Positions 31,356 to 38,751 of a DNA stretch of 64,000 nucleotides are shown in pieces. The number at the start of each line of letters is the position of its first letter. Positions within the stretch are counted from its first letter, which is position 1. The stretch is from NCBI RefSeq assembly GCF_022712275.1, contig NZ_JALAGU010000016.1:1-64000 (forward strand), written 5' to 3'. The notes under the pieces are model-generated. The model was not told the origin of the DNA. It saw only the letters and a program-made list of their open reading frames with translations, and made no database searches. The position numbers and the translations under genes are program-made. Origin of the DNA: Corynebacterium sp. Its GTDB lineage: Bacteria; Actinomycetota; Actinomycetes; Mycobacteriales; Mycobacteriaceae.

Positions 31356-31618
31356 GCGGAACAGGCTCCCGCGGTCTGCTGGACACGAGTGTCTTCATCA
31401 CCAGGGAATCCGGACACCCCCTCGATACGGCCCGGCTTCCCGATGAGGGCTATGTATCGGTCATCACCCTCGCGGAACTGGAGGCCGGACGCCGCATCAA
31501 CGTCAATGATCTGTGGATCGCCTCCATCGCCGCAGCGAACGGTCTTCCGGTCTACACACAGGACCGTGACTTCGATCCGCTGGCCGAACTCGGCGAACTC
31601 GAGGTCATCCCGCTCTGA
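31352..31618 (+). CDS. PIN-domain toxin (VapC), internally shortened
   Basis: The 88-residue product has the PIN acidic residues in LLDTSVFI, LAELEAG, NVNDLWIA and TQDRDFD, but about 40 residues normally found between LAELEAG and RRINVNDLW are missing. Usual VapC RNases have about 130 residues. Without the middle helices the fold is probably lost, so the toxin is likely inactive, consistent with the damaged antitoxin just upstream. Confidence 0.7.
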   Translation: MSGTGSRGLLDTSVFITRESGHPLDTARLPDEGYVSVITLAELEAGRRINVNDLWIASIAAANGLPVYTQDRDFDPLAELGELEVIPL

Positions 31619-31622
31619 GCCA

Positions 31623-33203
31623 TCAGACGATGTCGCGGCGCCGGTAGCCGACCAGCCCGACCCCCGTCAGCACCAGGGCCACGATGCCCACCACGATCAG
31701 GCCCGTCCAGGTCGCCCCGTCCGCACCGATCGTCGGCACGTGGTGGAAGGGGCTGATGCCCAGGACCCAGTTCGGCAGCTTGAAGGTCGGGCCGAGCAGT
31801 GTCAGCCCGAAGGACGCCACCACGCCGACCCAGGCGGCGATGCTGACCTGCGGCCGGACGCCGATGACCAGGACGGCCACGCCGACGACAGCCCAGATCG
31901 CCGGCACCGTCACCAGGGCCTGCAGGAGAGTCTCACCTAAGGTAACACCACTGTCGCCGTTCGCCACGAACAGGCCGACCACCGTACCGGCGAGCAGGTT
32001 CAGCACTCCCGTCACCAGCAGCGCCATGAAAACCGGGGCGAGGAACATCCGCGCCCGGGTCAGCGGGGTGGCCAGCAACGGTTCGATCCGGAACTCCTCT
32101 TCCTCGGTCCGCAGCCGGTTCATGATCTGCACGCCCGGAACGGAGGCGATGATCCCGGCGAGGTTGAGCATCATCGTCAGGAACGACCGGGTCATCAGCG
32201 ACGGATCGGTGGCGCCACCGGTGAAGACGTCGGCGAAACCACCGCCGCCGCTGAGCAGGTCCTCCACCGAGTCGGACATGTACCCGAAGACGATGCCGAG
32301 GACGAGGAACATGACCACCCACACCGAGATGACGCCCCGGTGCAGCCGCCAGGTCAGCGCCCACGGGCCACGGATCGTGCCGTGGTCCGGACCGGGCTTC
32401 GTCGCGATGACGCCCTGTCCGAAGTCACGGCTGCCGTGCAGCCGGAATGCCACGACACAGAGCACGGTGGCGAGGGCGACGGCGAACAGCAGCGGCCACC
32501 ACCGGGCGTCCTCCTCACCGGCATGGGTTTCCGACAGCCAGCCGAGCGGATTGATCCAGGATGTCCAGGCCGGCGCGTCCAGGGCATCGAGGGCACCGCG
32601 GAGCAGGAACAGCACGGCCAGGGCACCGATGCCGATGTTGTTGGCCGCGTGCGAGTCCGAGGCGAGCTGCGCGGAGACCGCCGCCCAGGCACCGAACATC
32701 CAGCCGGCGGCGGTGAACGTCGCACCCATGAGCAGGGCGGTCCCCCAGCTCGCGCCGCACAGACCGATCGCCGCACCGGCGACGACGCCGATCGCGAGGC
32801 CCGCGAGCACGGCCAGCACCACAGGGGCCATGAGCCGGGCACCGCGGCCGAGGACGCCGGACGCCAGCAGCTCGGCCTGCCCTGAAACCTCCTGTGCGCG
32901 GGTCGCGCGGGTGACGGCGAGGACGATACCGAGTGCGGTGAGGAAGCCACCGAGGGTCAGACCACGCCAGACCGTGAAGCCGTCGGTGGTGGTGAGGTCA
33001 CCGGCGGTGCCGAAGATCAGGGTGAGCGCCGGATTCGAGCCGATCGACGAGGCGAGCAGCATCTTGTCTTCCTGGCTCGAGAAGAGCCAGCCGAAGATCA
33101 CCGGGGTGGACGCCGCGATAAAGGTGACGATGACGATCCAGGGCACCAAAAGCCGCCCGTCGTACCTGAGCAGGGCCTTGAACAGATTGCCGGTGCCGGT
33201 CAT
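31623..33203 (-). CDS. ABC-2 type exporter permease
   Basis: This 526-residue permease has about 12 membrane segments in two similar halves, as in the actinobacterial polyketide/antibiotic exporter permeases. LLASGVLGRGARLMAPVVL and RTEEEEFRIEPLLATPLTRARMFLAPV are the repeated cytoplasmic coupling regions. The gene starts with ATG overlapping the stop of the ATPase gene (ATGA). The substrate is unknown; drugs or lipids are candidates. A divergent TetR gene probably controls the pair. Confidence 0.9.
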   Translation of the reverse strand: MTGTGNLFKALLRYDGRLLVPWIVIVTFIAASTPVIFGWLFSSQEDKMLLASSIGSNPALTLIFGTAGDLTTTDGFTVWRGLTLGGFLTALGIVLAVTRATRAQEVSGQAELLASGVLGRGARLMAPVVLAVLAGLAIGVVAGAAIGLCGASWGTALLMGATFTAAGWMFGAWAAVSAQLASDSHAANNIGIGALAVLFLLRGALDALDAPAWTSWINPLGWLSETHAGEEDARWWPLLFAVALATVLCVVAFRLHGSRDFGQGVIATKPGPDHGTIRGPWALTWRLHRGVISVWVVMFLVLGIVFGYMSDSVEDLLSGGGGFADVFTGGATDPSLMTRSFLTMMLNLAGIIASVPGVQIMNRLRTEEEEFRIEPLLATPLTRARMFLAPVFMALLVTGVLNLLAGTVVGLFVANGDSGVTLGETLLQALVTVPAIWAVVGVAVLVIGVRPQVSIAAWVGVVASFGLTLLGPTFKLPNWVLGISPFHHVPTIGADGATWTGLIVVGIVALVLTGVGLVGYRRRDIV

Positions 33204-34111
33204 GCAGCATCATCCTCGCCGTAGAGCCCGAGGAACAGGGTCTCCAGTGACGGCGGCTCCACACTCAGCGCGGTGATCCCGTGGGAGGACAGCGCGGTCA
33301 TCGCGTCCCCGAGGTCGGAGGGGTCGACGGTGCCGGTGAGGTGGTGGCCGTCGATGTCGATGTCGTGGAGCCCGGGGATACCGGTGTCCGGGACGGAGTC
33401 CAGGGTCGCGCGGACGGTGGTCCGGGCGTCCCCCCGGAGTTCGTCGAGGGTGCCGGTGCGCACCATGTGACCGTCGCGGATGATGCTCAGCCGGTCGGCG
33501 AGGTTCTCAACCTCGGCGAGGATGTGGCTGGACAGCAGCACGGTGACACCCCGGTCGACAGCGGCGGCGACCTCCTCCTGGAAGACGTTCTCCATCAGCG
33601 GGTCGAGGCCGCTGGTCGGTTCGTCGAGGATGAGAAGTTCGGCATCGGAGGCCAGCGCAGCGACGAGCGCGACCTTCTGACGGTTGCCCTTGGAGTACTG
33701 GCGTCCCTTCTTGGTGGGATCCAGCTCGAACCGGTCCAGCAGGTGTTTACGCCGCGTCTCGTCGAGGCCACCGCGCAGGTTCCCGAGCAGGTCGATGGCC
33801 TCGCCACCGCTCATGCCGGGCCAGAGGGTGACGTCGCCGGGGACATAGGCGAGACGTCGGTGCAGTTCGGTGGTGTCCGTCCACGGATCGCCGCCGAGCA
33901 GGCGGACGGTGCCCCCGTTGCTCTTGAGCAGTCCGAGGAGGACGCGGATCGTGGTGGACTTGCCGGCCCCGTTGGGGCCGAGGAAGCCGTGGACCTCCCC
34001 GCGGTCGACGGTGAGGTCAAGATCGTCGAGTACCTGGAACTTCCCGAAGAACTTGTCGAGGCCCCGGACCTCGATGACGGGGTTCTCAGTGGCCGGGTCT
34101 GATGACGACAT
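33200..34111 (-). CDS. ABC exporter ATP-binding protein
   Basis: This 303-residue ATPase has Walker A GPNGAGKST, Walker B LLILDEPTSGLDP and H-loop SSHIL. The signature is degenerate (YSKGNRQKV), typical of the DrrA/CcmA group of exporter ATPases. A C-terminal domain of about 80 residues follows, as in DrrA-type proteins. The first codon at 34111 gives MSSSDPATENPVIEVRGLDK. It overlaps its permease and is divergent from a TetR gene. Confidence 0.93.
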   Translation of the reverse strand: MSSSDPATENPVIEVRGLDKFFGKFQVLDDLDLTVDRGEVHGFLGPNGAGKSTTIRVLLGLLKSNGGTVRLLGGDPWTDTTELHRRLAYVPGDVTLWPGMSGGEAIDLLGNLRGGLDETRRKHLLDRFELDPTKKGRQYSKGNRQKVALVAALASDAELLILDEPTSGLDPLMENVFQEEVAAAVDRGVTVLLSSHILAEVENLADRLSIIRDGHMVRTGTLDELRGDARTTVRATLDSVPDTGIPGLHDIDIDGHHLTGTVDPSDLGDAMTALSSHGITALSVEPPSLETLFLGLYGEDDAA

Positions 34112-34196
34112 GGTGTGCCTTCTCTGTCGGGTGCGGTGTCCGGTATTCGCGGCCCCAGGGTGGGCCGATATAGCCTGTCCGGTAGCGTACACGCAT

Positions 34197-34212
34197 TTCC
34201 CCACGTGAGGAA
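34197..34212. promoter_or_regulatory. Palindrome TTCC-C-CACGTG-A-GGAA upstream of the TetR gene
   Basis: TTCCCCACGTGAGGAA has a perfect CACGTG centre and matching outer arms. It ends 10 bases before the TetR start and is 85 bases from the ABC start, so it is a candidate site for the repressor. Confidence 0.45.
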
Positions 34213-34222
34213 TTACTGAATC

Positions 34223-34819
34223 ATGGCAGGTCAGACTACCGGAATCCGCAGGCCCGGACGCCGCACCGGCGACTCCGGAACCAAGGAGGCGATCCTCGCG
34301 GCAGCACTTGAGTCCTTCGCCGACCGGGGGTATGACGCAACCTCCGTCCGGGCCGTCGCCAAACAGGCAGAGGTGGATCCCGGCCTGATCAGGCACTATT
34401 TCGGAAGCAAGAAGCAGTTGTTCACCGCGGCTGTGGTGGACCGCAGCGAGCTCGGCGATCGGATACTGGACGCCCTCGACGGCCCGACCGACTCCGTCGG
34501 AGAACGGATCGTCCGCGCCTACCTCAACCTCTGGGAGTCCCCCGGGACCGGGCCGGTCCTGCAGACACTGTTCCGTTCCGCCGTCGCCTCCGAGGATCTT
34601 GCGCCCCTGTTCGTCGACTCCATGGTCGCCAGCCTCCAGGGCCGGTCAGGGAGAGCCCTGACCTCAGAGTTCATCGGCAGGTTCCCGACCTTCGCTCCCC
34701 AGATCCTCGGCGTGGCCGTATGCCGCTACGTGCTGCACATCCCCCTGATCGCCGAGGAACCACTGGATGAGGTCGTCGCCCGCCTTGCCCCCGATGTACA
34801 GCAGAAGCTGACGGGGTAG
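34223..34819 (+). CDS. TetR-family regulator
   Basis: This 198-residue repressor has an N-terminal helix-turn-helix (about 18-64; TKEAILAAALESFADRGYDATSVRAVAKQAEV followed by DPGLIRHYFGSKKQLF) and a TetR_C-type ligand domain. It is divergent from the ABC-2 exporter pair, the usual arrangement for a drug-responsive repressor. Its stop lies 3 bases from the converging membrane-protein gene. Confidence 0.93.
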   Translation: MAGQTTGIRRPGRRTGDSGTKEAILAAALESFADRGYDATSVRAVAKQAEVDPGLIRHYFGSKKQLFTAAVVDRSELGDRILDALDGPTDSVGERIVRAYLNLWESPGTGPVLQTLFRSAVASEDLAPLFVDSMVASLQGRSGRALTSEFIGRFPTFAPQILGVAVCRYVLHIPLIAEEPLDEVVARLAPDVQQKLTG

Positions 34820-34822
34820 CGG

Positions 34823-35512
34823 TCACACCAGCCGGTACTGCTGGCGTCCCTTGCGGTCACGCACGGCGACACCGGCGGCGCGGAGCTTCTCCAGTGCAGC
34901 CTCCGCTTCCCCGTCCTTCTTGTCCGACAGGGCACGTCGGCGGGCGCGGAGCAGATCATCGACCGCGGTGTCCTTGCGTCCGTCCCCGTCGACCCAGTCG
35001 GTGAAATCGGCGGCGAAGGGGTCGGCGTCCACCAGCGGCGGGTAGTCGTGGTCCGCCAGTGCGGAACGCAGCCCCGGCACCATCTCGTCCTCGATGCCGC
35101 CGCGGTAGAGCTCAGCGTCCCCGTCAAGAACCACCAGTTCCTTCTCGGACGCCACCAGCAGCGTCATCCTGTCCTTGGAGAGGAACCGGTCGTCGCCTTT
35201 GTGGTGCAGGGTGATGCCCCAGTCAGCGACCTCGATCGCACCCGAATCATCCATCCACGAGGTGCAGATGACGAAGCCGGCGATTCCACCGACGGCGACG
35301 AGAATCGGCAGCACCCAGGCAAGCGACAGCTGATCGAGCGCGCGCAGCAGCAACGGAGCACTGTCGAACATGTCGACGAGCCAGCTGACCAGCGGTCCGA
35401 CGAGGAATGCCAGGACGAGTCCGAGAACGGCACCGATGACGGTGAAGACCGGCCGGTACCAGGCGGGGATGGTGACGGTGGTGGGCTCGAACGTTTCAGG
35501 CCGTTCAGACAT
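34823..35512 (-). CDS. Membrane protein resembling YqeB
   Basis: This 229-residue protein has two membrane segments (about 23-48 and 66-88) and a cytoplasmic domain with a beta-rich, PH-like stretch (ADWGITLHHKGDDRFLSKDR and VASEKELVVLDGDAELYRG). A charged helical tail completes it. The overall plan fits YqeB-type proteins of Bacillus and Actinobacteria as I recall them; function is unknown. Its start overlaps the end of the upstream TetR gene by 8 bases, so the two are an operon and the TetR may respond to what this protein does. Confidence 0.65.
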   Translation of the reverse strand: MSERPETFEPTTVTIPAWYRPVFTVIGAVLGLVLAFLVGPLVSWLVDMFDSAPLLLRALDQLSLAWVLPILVAVGGIAGFVICTSWMDDSGAIEVADWGITLHHKGDDRFLSKDRMTLLVASEKELVVLDGDAELYRGGIEDEMVPGLRSALADHDYPPLVDADPFAADFTDWVDGDGRKDTAVDDLLRARRRALSDKKDGEAEAALEKLRAAGVAVRDRKGRQQYRLV

Positions 35513-36113
35513 GGTCGGAATCTTTCAGGTAGCCCGGTCGCAGGTAGCCCTGCGCGGTGCGTCGCACCTCGGGTGACGGATCGTGGCCGGGTTCGGCGTT
35601 GAGGTAACAGGCGTCGACAATGGTCATCAGCCAGCCTGCGGTGTGGTCCGGATCGAGGGTTGCATCGACCTGACCTGCGTTGATGGATCGTCGGATGAGA
35701 TCAGTGAGACCCTTGCGCTGGACTGCGGTGACCTTCTCAGACGCGGTGACGAGGTCAGGGTCATGCCCCATCCTGCGCAGCGACTCGATGAGCATCCCCT
35801 GGGCGTAGGGGTACGCGGCGTCTTTCGAGAGTTCGCTGAGGATGTCGAGAATGGACGCCAGGGGGTCGGCTGACTCTCTGTGCACCTCAATCAACCTCTC
35901 CGCCGCCGGCAGGTCGGCCTCGAACGGGGCCCGGAACAACGCTGCCTTGTCGTCGAAGTAGTAGAAGATGCTGGCCGGGCTGGTGCCGACGTCGCGGGCG
36001 ACTTCAGCGACGGAGGTGGACTCGAAGCCGTTGGTCGCGAAGAGTCGGGCGGCGGCCTCGGCGATCTCCGCCTTCTTCTGCGCGACCTTCTCCGGGTCGA
36101 TCTTCCTGGCCAT
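35505..36113 (-). CDS. TetR-family regulator
   Basis: This 202-residue repressor has its helix-turn-helix at about 15-60 (KAEIAEAAARLFATNGFEST, SVAEVARDVGTSPASIFYYF). The start ATG at 36113 follows GGAGAAC. The C-terminal domain has no recognised ligand signature. It is first in an operon with the YqeB-like protein. A palindrome 42 bases upstream is a likely operator. Confidence 0.92.
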   Translation of the reverse strand: MARKIDPEKVAQKKAEIAEAAARLFATNGFESTSVAEVARDVGTSPASIFYYFDDKAALFRAPFEADLPAAERLIEVHRESADPLASILDILSELSKDAAYPYAQGMLIESLRRMGHDPDLVTASEKVTAVQRKGLTDLIRRSINAGQVDATLDPDHTAGWLMTIVDACYLNAEPGHDPSPEVRRTAQGYLRPGYLKDSDHV

Positions 36114-36154
36114 GTTCTCCTCGGCGCCTCCCGGCGTCCTCCAGACAGTTTCTT

Positions 36155-36172
36155 TGACTGACTGGTCAGACA
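36155..36172. promoter_or_regulatory. Candidate TetR operator
   Basis: TGACTGACTGGTCAGACA is an 8-2-8 inverted repeat with one mismatched pair and a perfect CTGAC-TG-GTCAG core, upstream of the TetR gene at 36113. Confidence 0.6.
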
Positions 36173-36223
36173 TTAGCAGAGGAACGCCAGCCTACCCAGG
36201 ACCCCGACGACGACTGTCATGAG

Positions 36224-36274
36224 CTGACCCGGATCTGCACGATCCGTCGGGCAGATTCCGCCGGTCCGGGTCAG
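36224..36274. repeat. Nested inverted repeat between divergent genes
   Basis: CTGACCCGGA (36224-36233) pairs with TCCGGGTCAG (36265-36274), and ATCTGC (36233-36238) pairs with GCAGAT (36251-36256) inside. It lies between a TetR gene and a plus-strand kinase remnant, so it is not placed as a terminator of either. Confidence 0.6.
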
Positions 36275-36309
36275 TTCCTGACGTGGGGCCGTGCTGTACC
36301 CTCGCCGAC

Positions 36310-36549
36310 ATGACGTCCCGACTCCTCCTCATCGGCGGACGCTCCGCCGCCACCATGGGCGACGCTCCTGAGGTCACTGCGGTTCTCCTGCAGGCGTCCG
36401 ACGAGACCGCAGAAGGACGCCTCGCTCAGCGCGAGCACGGCGACAGCCTCACCGACCACATGGAACGCAGCACGCGCATGGCCGGGTTTCCCAACACGAA
36501 GGCACCCGCCCACGTGCACCGCGTCCCGACTGACGGGAGAACGCGAACC
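36310..36549 (+). pseudogene. Remnant of a P-loop kinase-like protein
   Basis: The frame starts MTSRLLLIGGRS, the lead-in to a Walker A loop (GVGKS), but jumps straight to AATMGDAPEVTAVLLQASD, a region normally about 110 residues later. It continues through RLAQREHGDSLTDHMERS to APAHVHRVPTDGR before losing similarity against the end of prfB. The ATP-binding loop itself is gone, so the product cannot be an active kinase. Identification rests on recollection of actinobacterial proteins of about 180 residues with these end segments. Confidence 0.55.
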
Positions 36550-36550
36550 C

Positions 36551-37684
36551 CTACTCCCCCTCGCCCTGCTGCTGGGCCATCCGCCAGCGGATGCCTGCCT
36601 CGAGCAGCCCGTCGATGCCACCGTCGAGCACCTTGGACGGGTCGTTGACCTCGAAGTTCGTCCGCAGGTCCTTGACCATCTGATACGGGTGCAGCACATA
36701 GGACCGCATCTGGTTGCCCCAGGAATTGGAGCCGTCGCCACGCAACGCGTCCATCTCCGCGGCCTCCTCCTGGCGCTTACGCTCCAGCAGCTTCGCCGCG
36801 AGGACGCGCATGGCCGAGGCCTTGTTCTGGATCTGCGACTTCTCGTTCTGACAGGTCACGACGATGCCGGTCGGGATGTGGGTCAGACGCACGGCGGAGT
36901 CGGTCGTGTTCACCGACTGACCACCGGGGCCGGAAGACCGGTAGACGTCCACGCGGACGTCATTCTCGTCGATGTCGACATGGTCGGAGGTCTCCACCAC
37001 CGGCAGCACCTCCACCTCGGCGAAGGAGGTCTGGCGGCGTCCCTGGTTGTCGAAGGGACTGATGCGCACCAGACGGTGCGTCCCCTGCTCGACCGAGAGG
37101 GTGCCGTACATGTAGTCACCGTGGACGACGAAGGTCGCGGACTTGATGCCCGCCTCCTCGGCGTAGGAGATGTCGTAGACCTCGACCTTGTGGCCGTTCT
37201 TCTCCGCCCAGCGGGTGTACATGCGCATGAGCATCTCGGCCCAGTCCGCGGCGTCCACACCACCGGCGGCGGAGCGGATGTTCACCACGGCCTCGCGGGC
37301 GTCGTACTCGCCGGAGAGCATGGTCGTGACCTCGAGGGACTCGATGTCCGTCTTCAACTCGGCGAGCTCCGCGTCCGCCAGTCCCTTGGCCTCGGCACCC
37401 TCGGCGGCGTCCTCTGTGGCGGCTTCGTCGGCCATCTCGTACATCACCGGCAGGTCATCGAGCCGCGAGCGCAGGCCACGGACCTTCTTCAGCCGCGACT
37501 GCACATGGCTCAGCTGCGAGGTGACCTGCTGGGCGTGGTCCGGATCGTCCCACAGCGACGGGTCGGCGGCCTGCGCCTCGAGCTCACGGACACGGTCATC
37601 GAGTTCGTCGAGGTCCAGCACCTTCTCAATGGTGGTGAGGGTGCTGTCGAGGTGGTCGAGCGCTTGGGTGACATCCGGCTGCAT
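36551..37684 (-). CDS. prfB: Peptide chain release factor 2
   Basis: This 377-residue factor releases nascent peptides at UGA and UAA. The stop-codon motif SPF (in VRISPFDNQGRRQTSF) and the catalytic GGQ loop (SSGPGGQSVNTTDSAVRLTH, near residue 250) are present. The gene is a single continuous frame without the programmed +1 frameshift of many bacterial prfB genes. In relatives ftsE follows immediately; here a remnant and other genes intervene. Confidence 0.97.
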   Translation of the reverse strand: MQPDVTQALDHLDSTLTTIEKVLDLDELDDRVRELEAQAADPSLWDDPDHAQQVTSQLSHVQSRLKKVRGLRSRLDDLPVMYEMADEAATEDAAEGAEAKGLADAELAELKTDIESLEVTTMLSGEYDAREAVVNIRSAAGGVDAADWAEMLMRMYTRWAEKNGHKVEVYDISYAEEAGIKSATFVVHGDYMYGTLSVEQGTHRLVRISPFDNQGRRQTSFAEVEVLPVVETSDHVDIDENDVRVDVYRSSGPGGQSVNTTDSAVRLTHIPTGIVVTCQNEKSQIQNKASAMRVLAAKLLERKRQEEAAEMDALRGDGSNSWGNQMRSYVLHPYQMVKDLRTNFEVNDPSKVLDGGIDGLLEAGIRWRMAQQQGEGE

Positions 37685-37780
37685 GGTCGCCTACTCTACC
37701 GCCCCGCACCCGACCCCATCGCGCAGACCCCGACCGGCCCCCGACCGGCCCCGTCGCAGGGCGCACCATACAATGGCCCC

Positions 37781-38647
37781 ATGAGTTCGCAGTCCTCACC
37801 GATCCCTGCCGAAGCACTCCAGGCCATCACCAAGACCTTCATCATCGCCCACGACCGGGACGATGACGCCGCCCTCGCGCAGGCCCTCGTCTACAACGCC
37901 GGTCGTCTCGCGTGGCGGATGCGCGAAGCCGGTCTGACCACCGAGTACAAGACCTCGGTCTCCGATGTCGTCACCGTCGCCGACCAGGCGGCCGAGGAGT
38001 TCATCGCCACCACGCTGCGCACCCTGCGTCCCGAGGACGGTCTGCTCGGTGAGGAGGGCACCTCCGCCCCCTCCCAGTCCGGACGCACCTGGGTCATCGA
38101 CCCGGTCGACGGCACCTACAACTTCACCACCGGCTCGGACTACTGGTGCTCGGCACTCGCCCTGGTCGAGGGCGATCCCGAGGACCCCGACCTGCTCCAC
38201 TTCGGCGCGGTGCACCGTCCGGCGATGGGCTACACCTGGTTCGGCGGCGCGGACTTCCCCACCACCGTCGACGGTCGCCCGGTCGGACGCCTCGACGACG
38301 CCCCGCTCAACGTCACCCCGTCAGCCACCTGCCTCGGCGGCTACCTGCACCCCACCGACATCGCCGATCCGGCGGTCGGCGCGGCCTACACCGCGGTCGT
38401 CAAGGAGTTCGCGACGGTGCGCTGGAACGGTTCCGCCTCCGTCGACCTGGGCAATGTGGCGCAGGGCAACAACGGCTGCTGGATGCAGCACAGCGTCCTG
38501 CCGTGGGACCTGCTGCCGGGTCGCGCGCTGGTCGAGGGCGCGGGAGGACGCGTCGAGCAGGTCGAGGCAGCCGGGAAGCTCTGGTCCGTCGCCGGTGCGC
38601 CGGCCTCTGTCGCCAAGGTCGTCGAGATCCTCAACGCCCAGGGCTGA
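37781..38647 (+). CDS. Inositol monophosphatase-family phosphatase
   Basis: This 288-residue phosphatase has the metal-binding motifs VTVADQAAEEF, GEEGT and WVIDPVDGTYNFTTG, and a late motif varied to the form SVLPWDLLPGRALVEGAGG. It is a different member from the HisN-type protein at 50573. Related genomes, by recollection, carry two such genes next to each other upstream of prfB; here they are separated by the glycogen block. The ATG at 37781 has no strong ribosome site. The substrate may be inositol phosphate, a sugar phosphate or histidinol phosphate. Confidence 0.88.
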   Translation: MSSQSSPIPAEALQAITKTFIIAHDRDDDAALAQALVYNAGRLAWRMREAGLTTEYKTSVSDVVTVADQAAEEFIATTLRTLRPEDGLLGEEGTSAPSQSGRTWVIDPVDGTYNFTTGSDYWCSALALVEGDPEDPDLLHFGAVHRPAMGYTWFGGADFPTTVDGRPVGRLDDAPLNVTPSATCLGGYLHPTDIADPAVGAAYTAVVKEFATVRWNGSASVDLGNVAQGNNGCWMQHSVLPWDLLPGRALVEGAGGRVEQVEAAGKLWSVAGAPASVAKVVEILNAQG

Positions 38648-38672
38648 GCCCCACCTTCACGCCAACTCCTCA

Positions 38673-38735
38673 GCCGGGAACGACTCGACCGGTCGGTTTC
38701 CGGCAGCACCACCACCCTGCCGGGTCGTTCCTGGC
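38673..38735. repeat. Dispersed palindrome, copy A
   Basis: Imperfect 25-base arms (38673-38697 and 38711-38735) contain AACGACTCGACCGG and its near complement CCGGGTCGTT. It lies 25 bases after the phosphatase gene and 16 before the GH13 gene. Related copies are at 50226, 53166 and 54468. Confidence 0.65.
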
Positions 38736-38751
38736 CACGTAGGGTGGCGCC

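Noticed and set aside
36224..36274. Fifth copy of the dispersed palindrome family
   Set aside because: Its arms (CTGACCCGGA) do not share the CGAC(T/C)CGAC core of the four copies.
36551..37684. Programmed frameshift in prfB
   Set aside because: The gene is a single open frame from ATG to stop with no in-frame early UGA.
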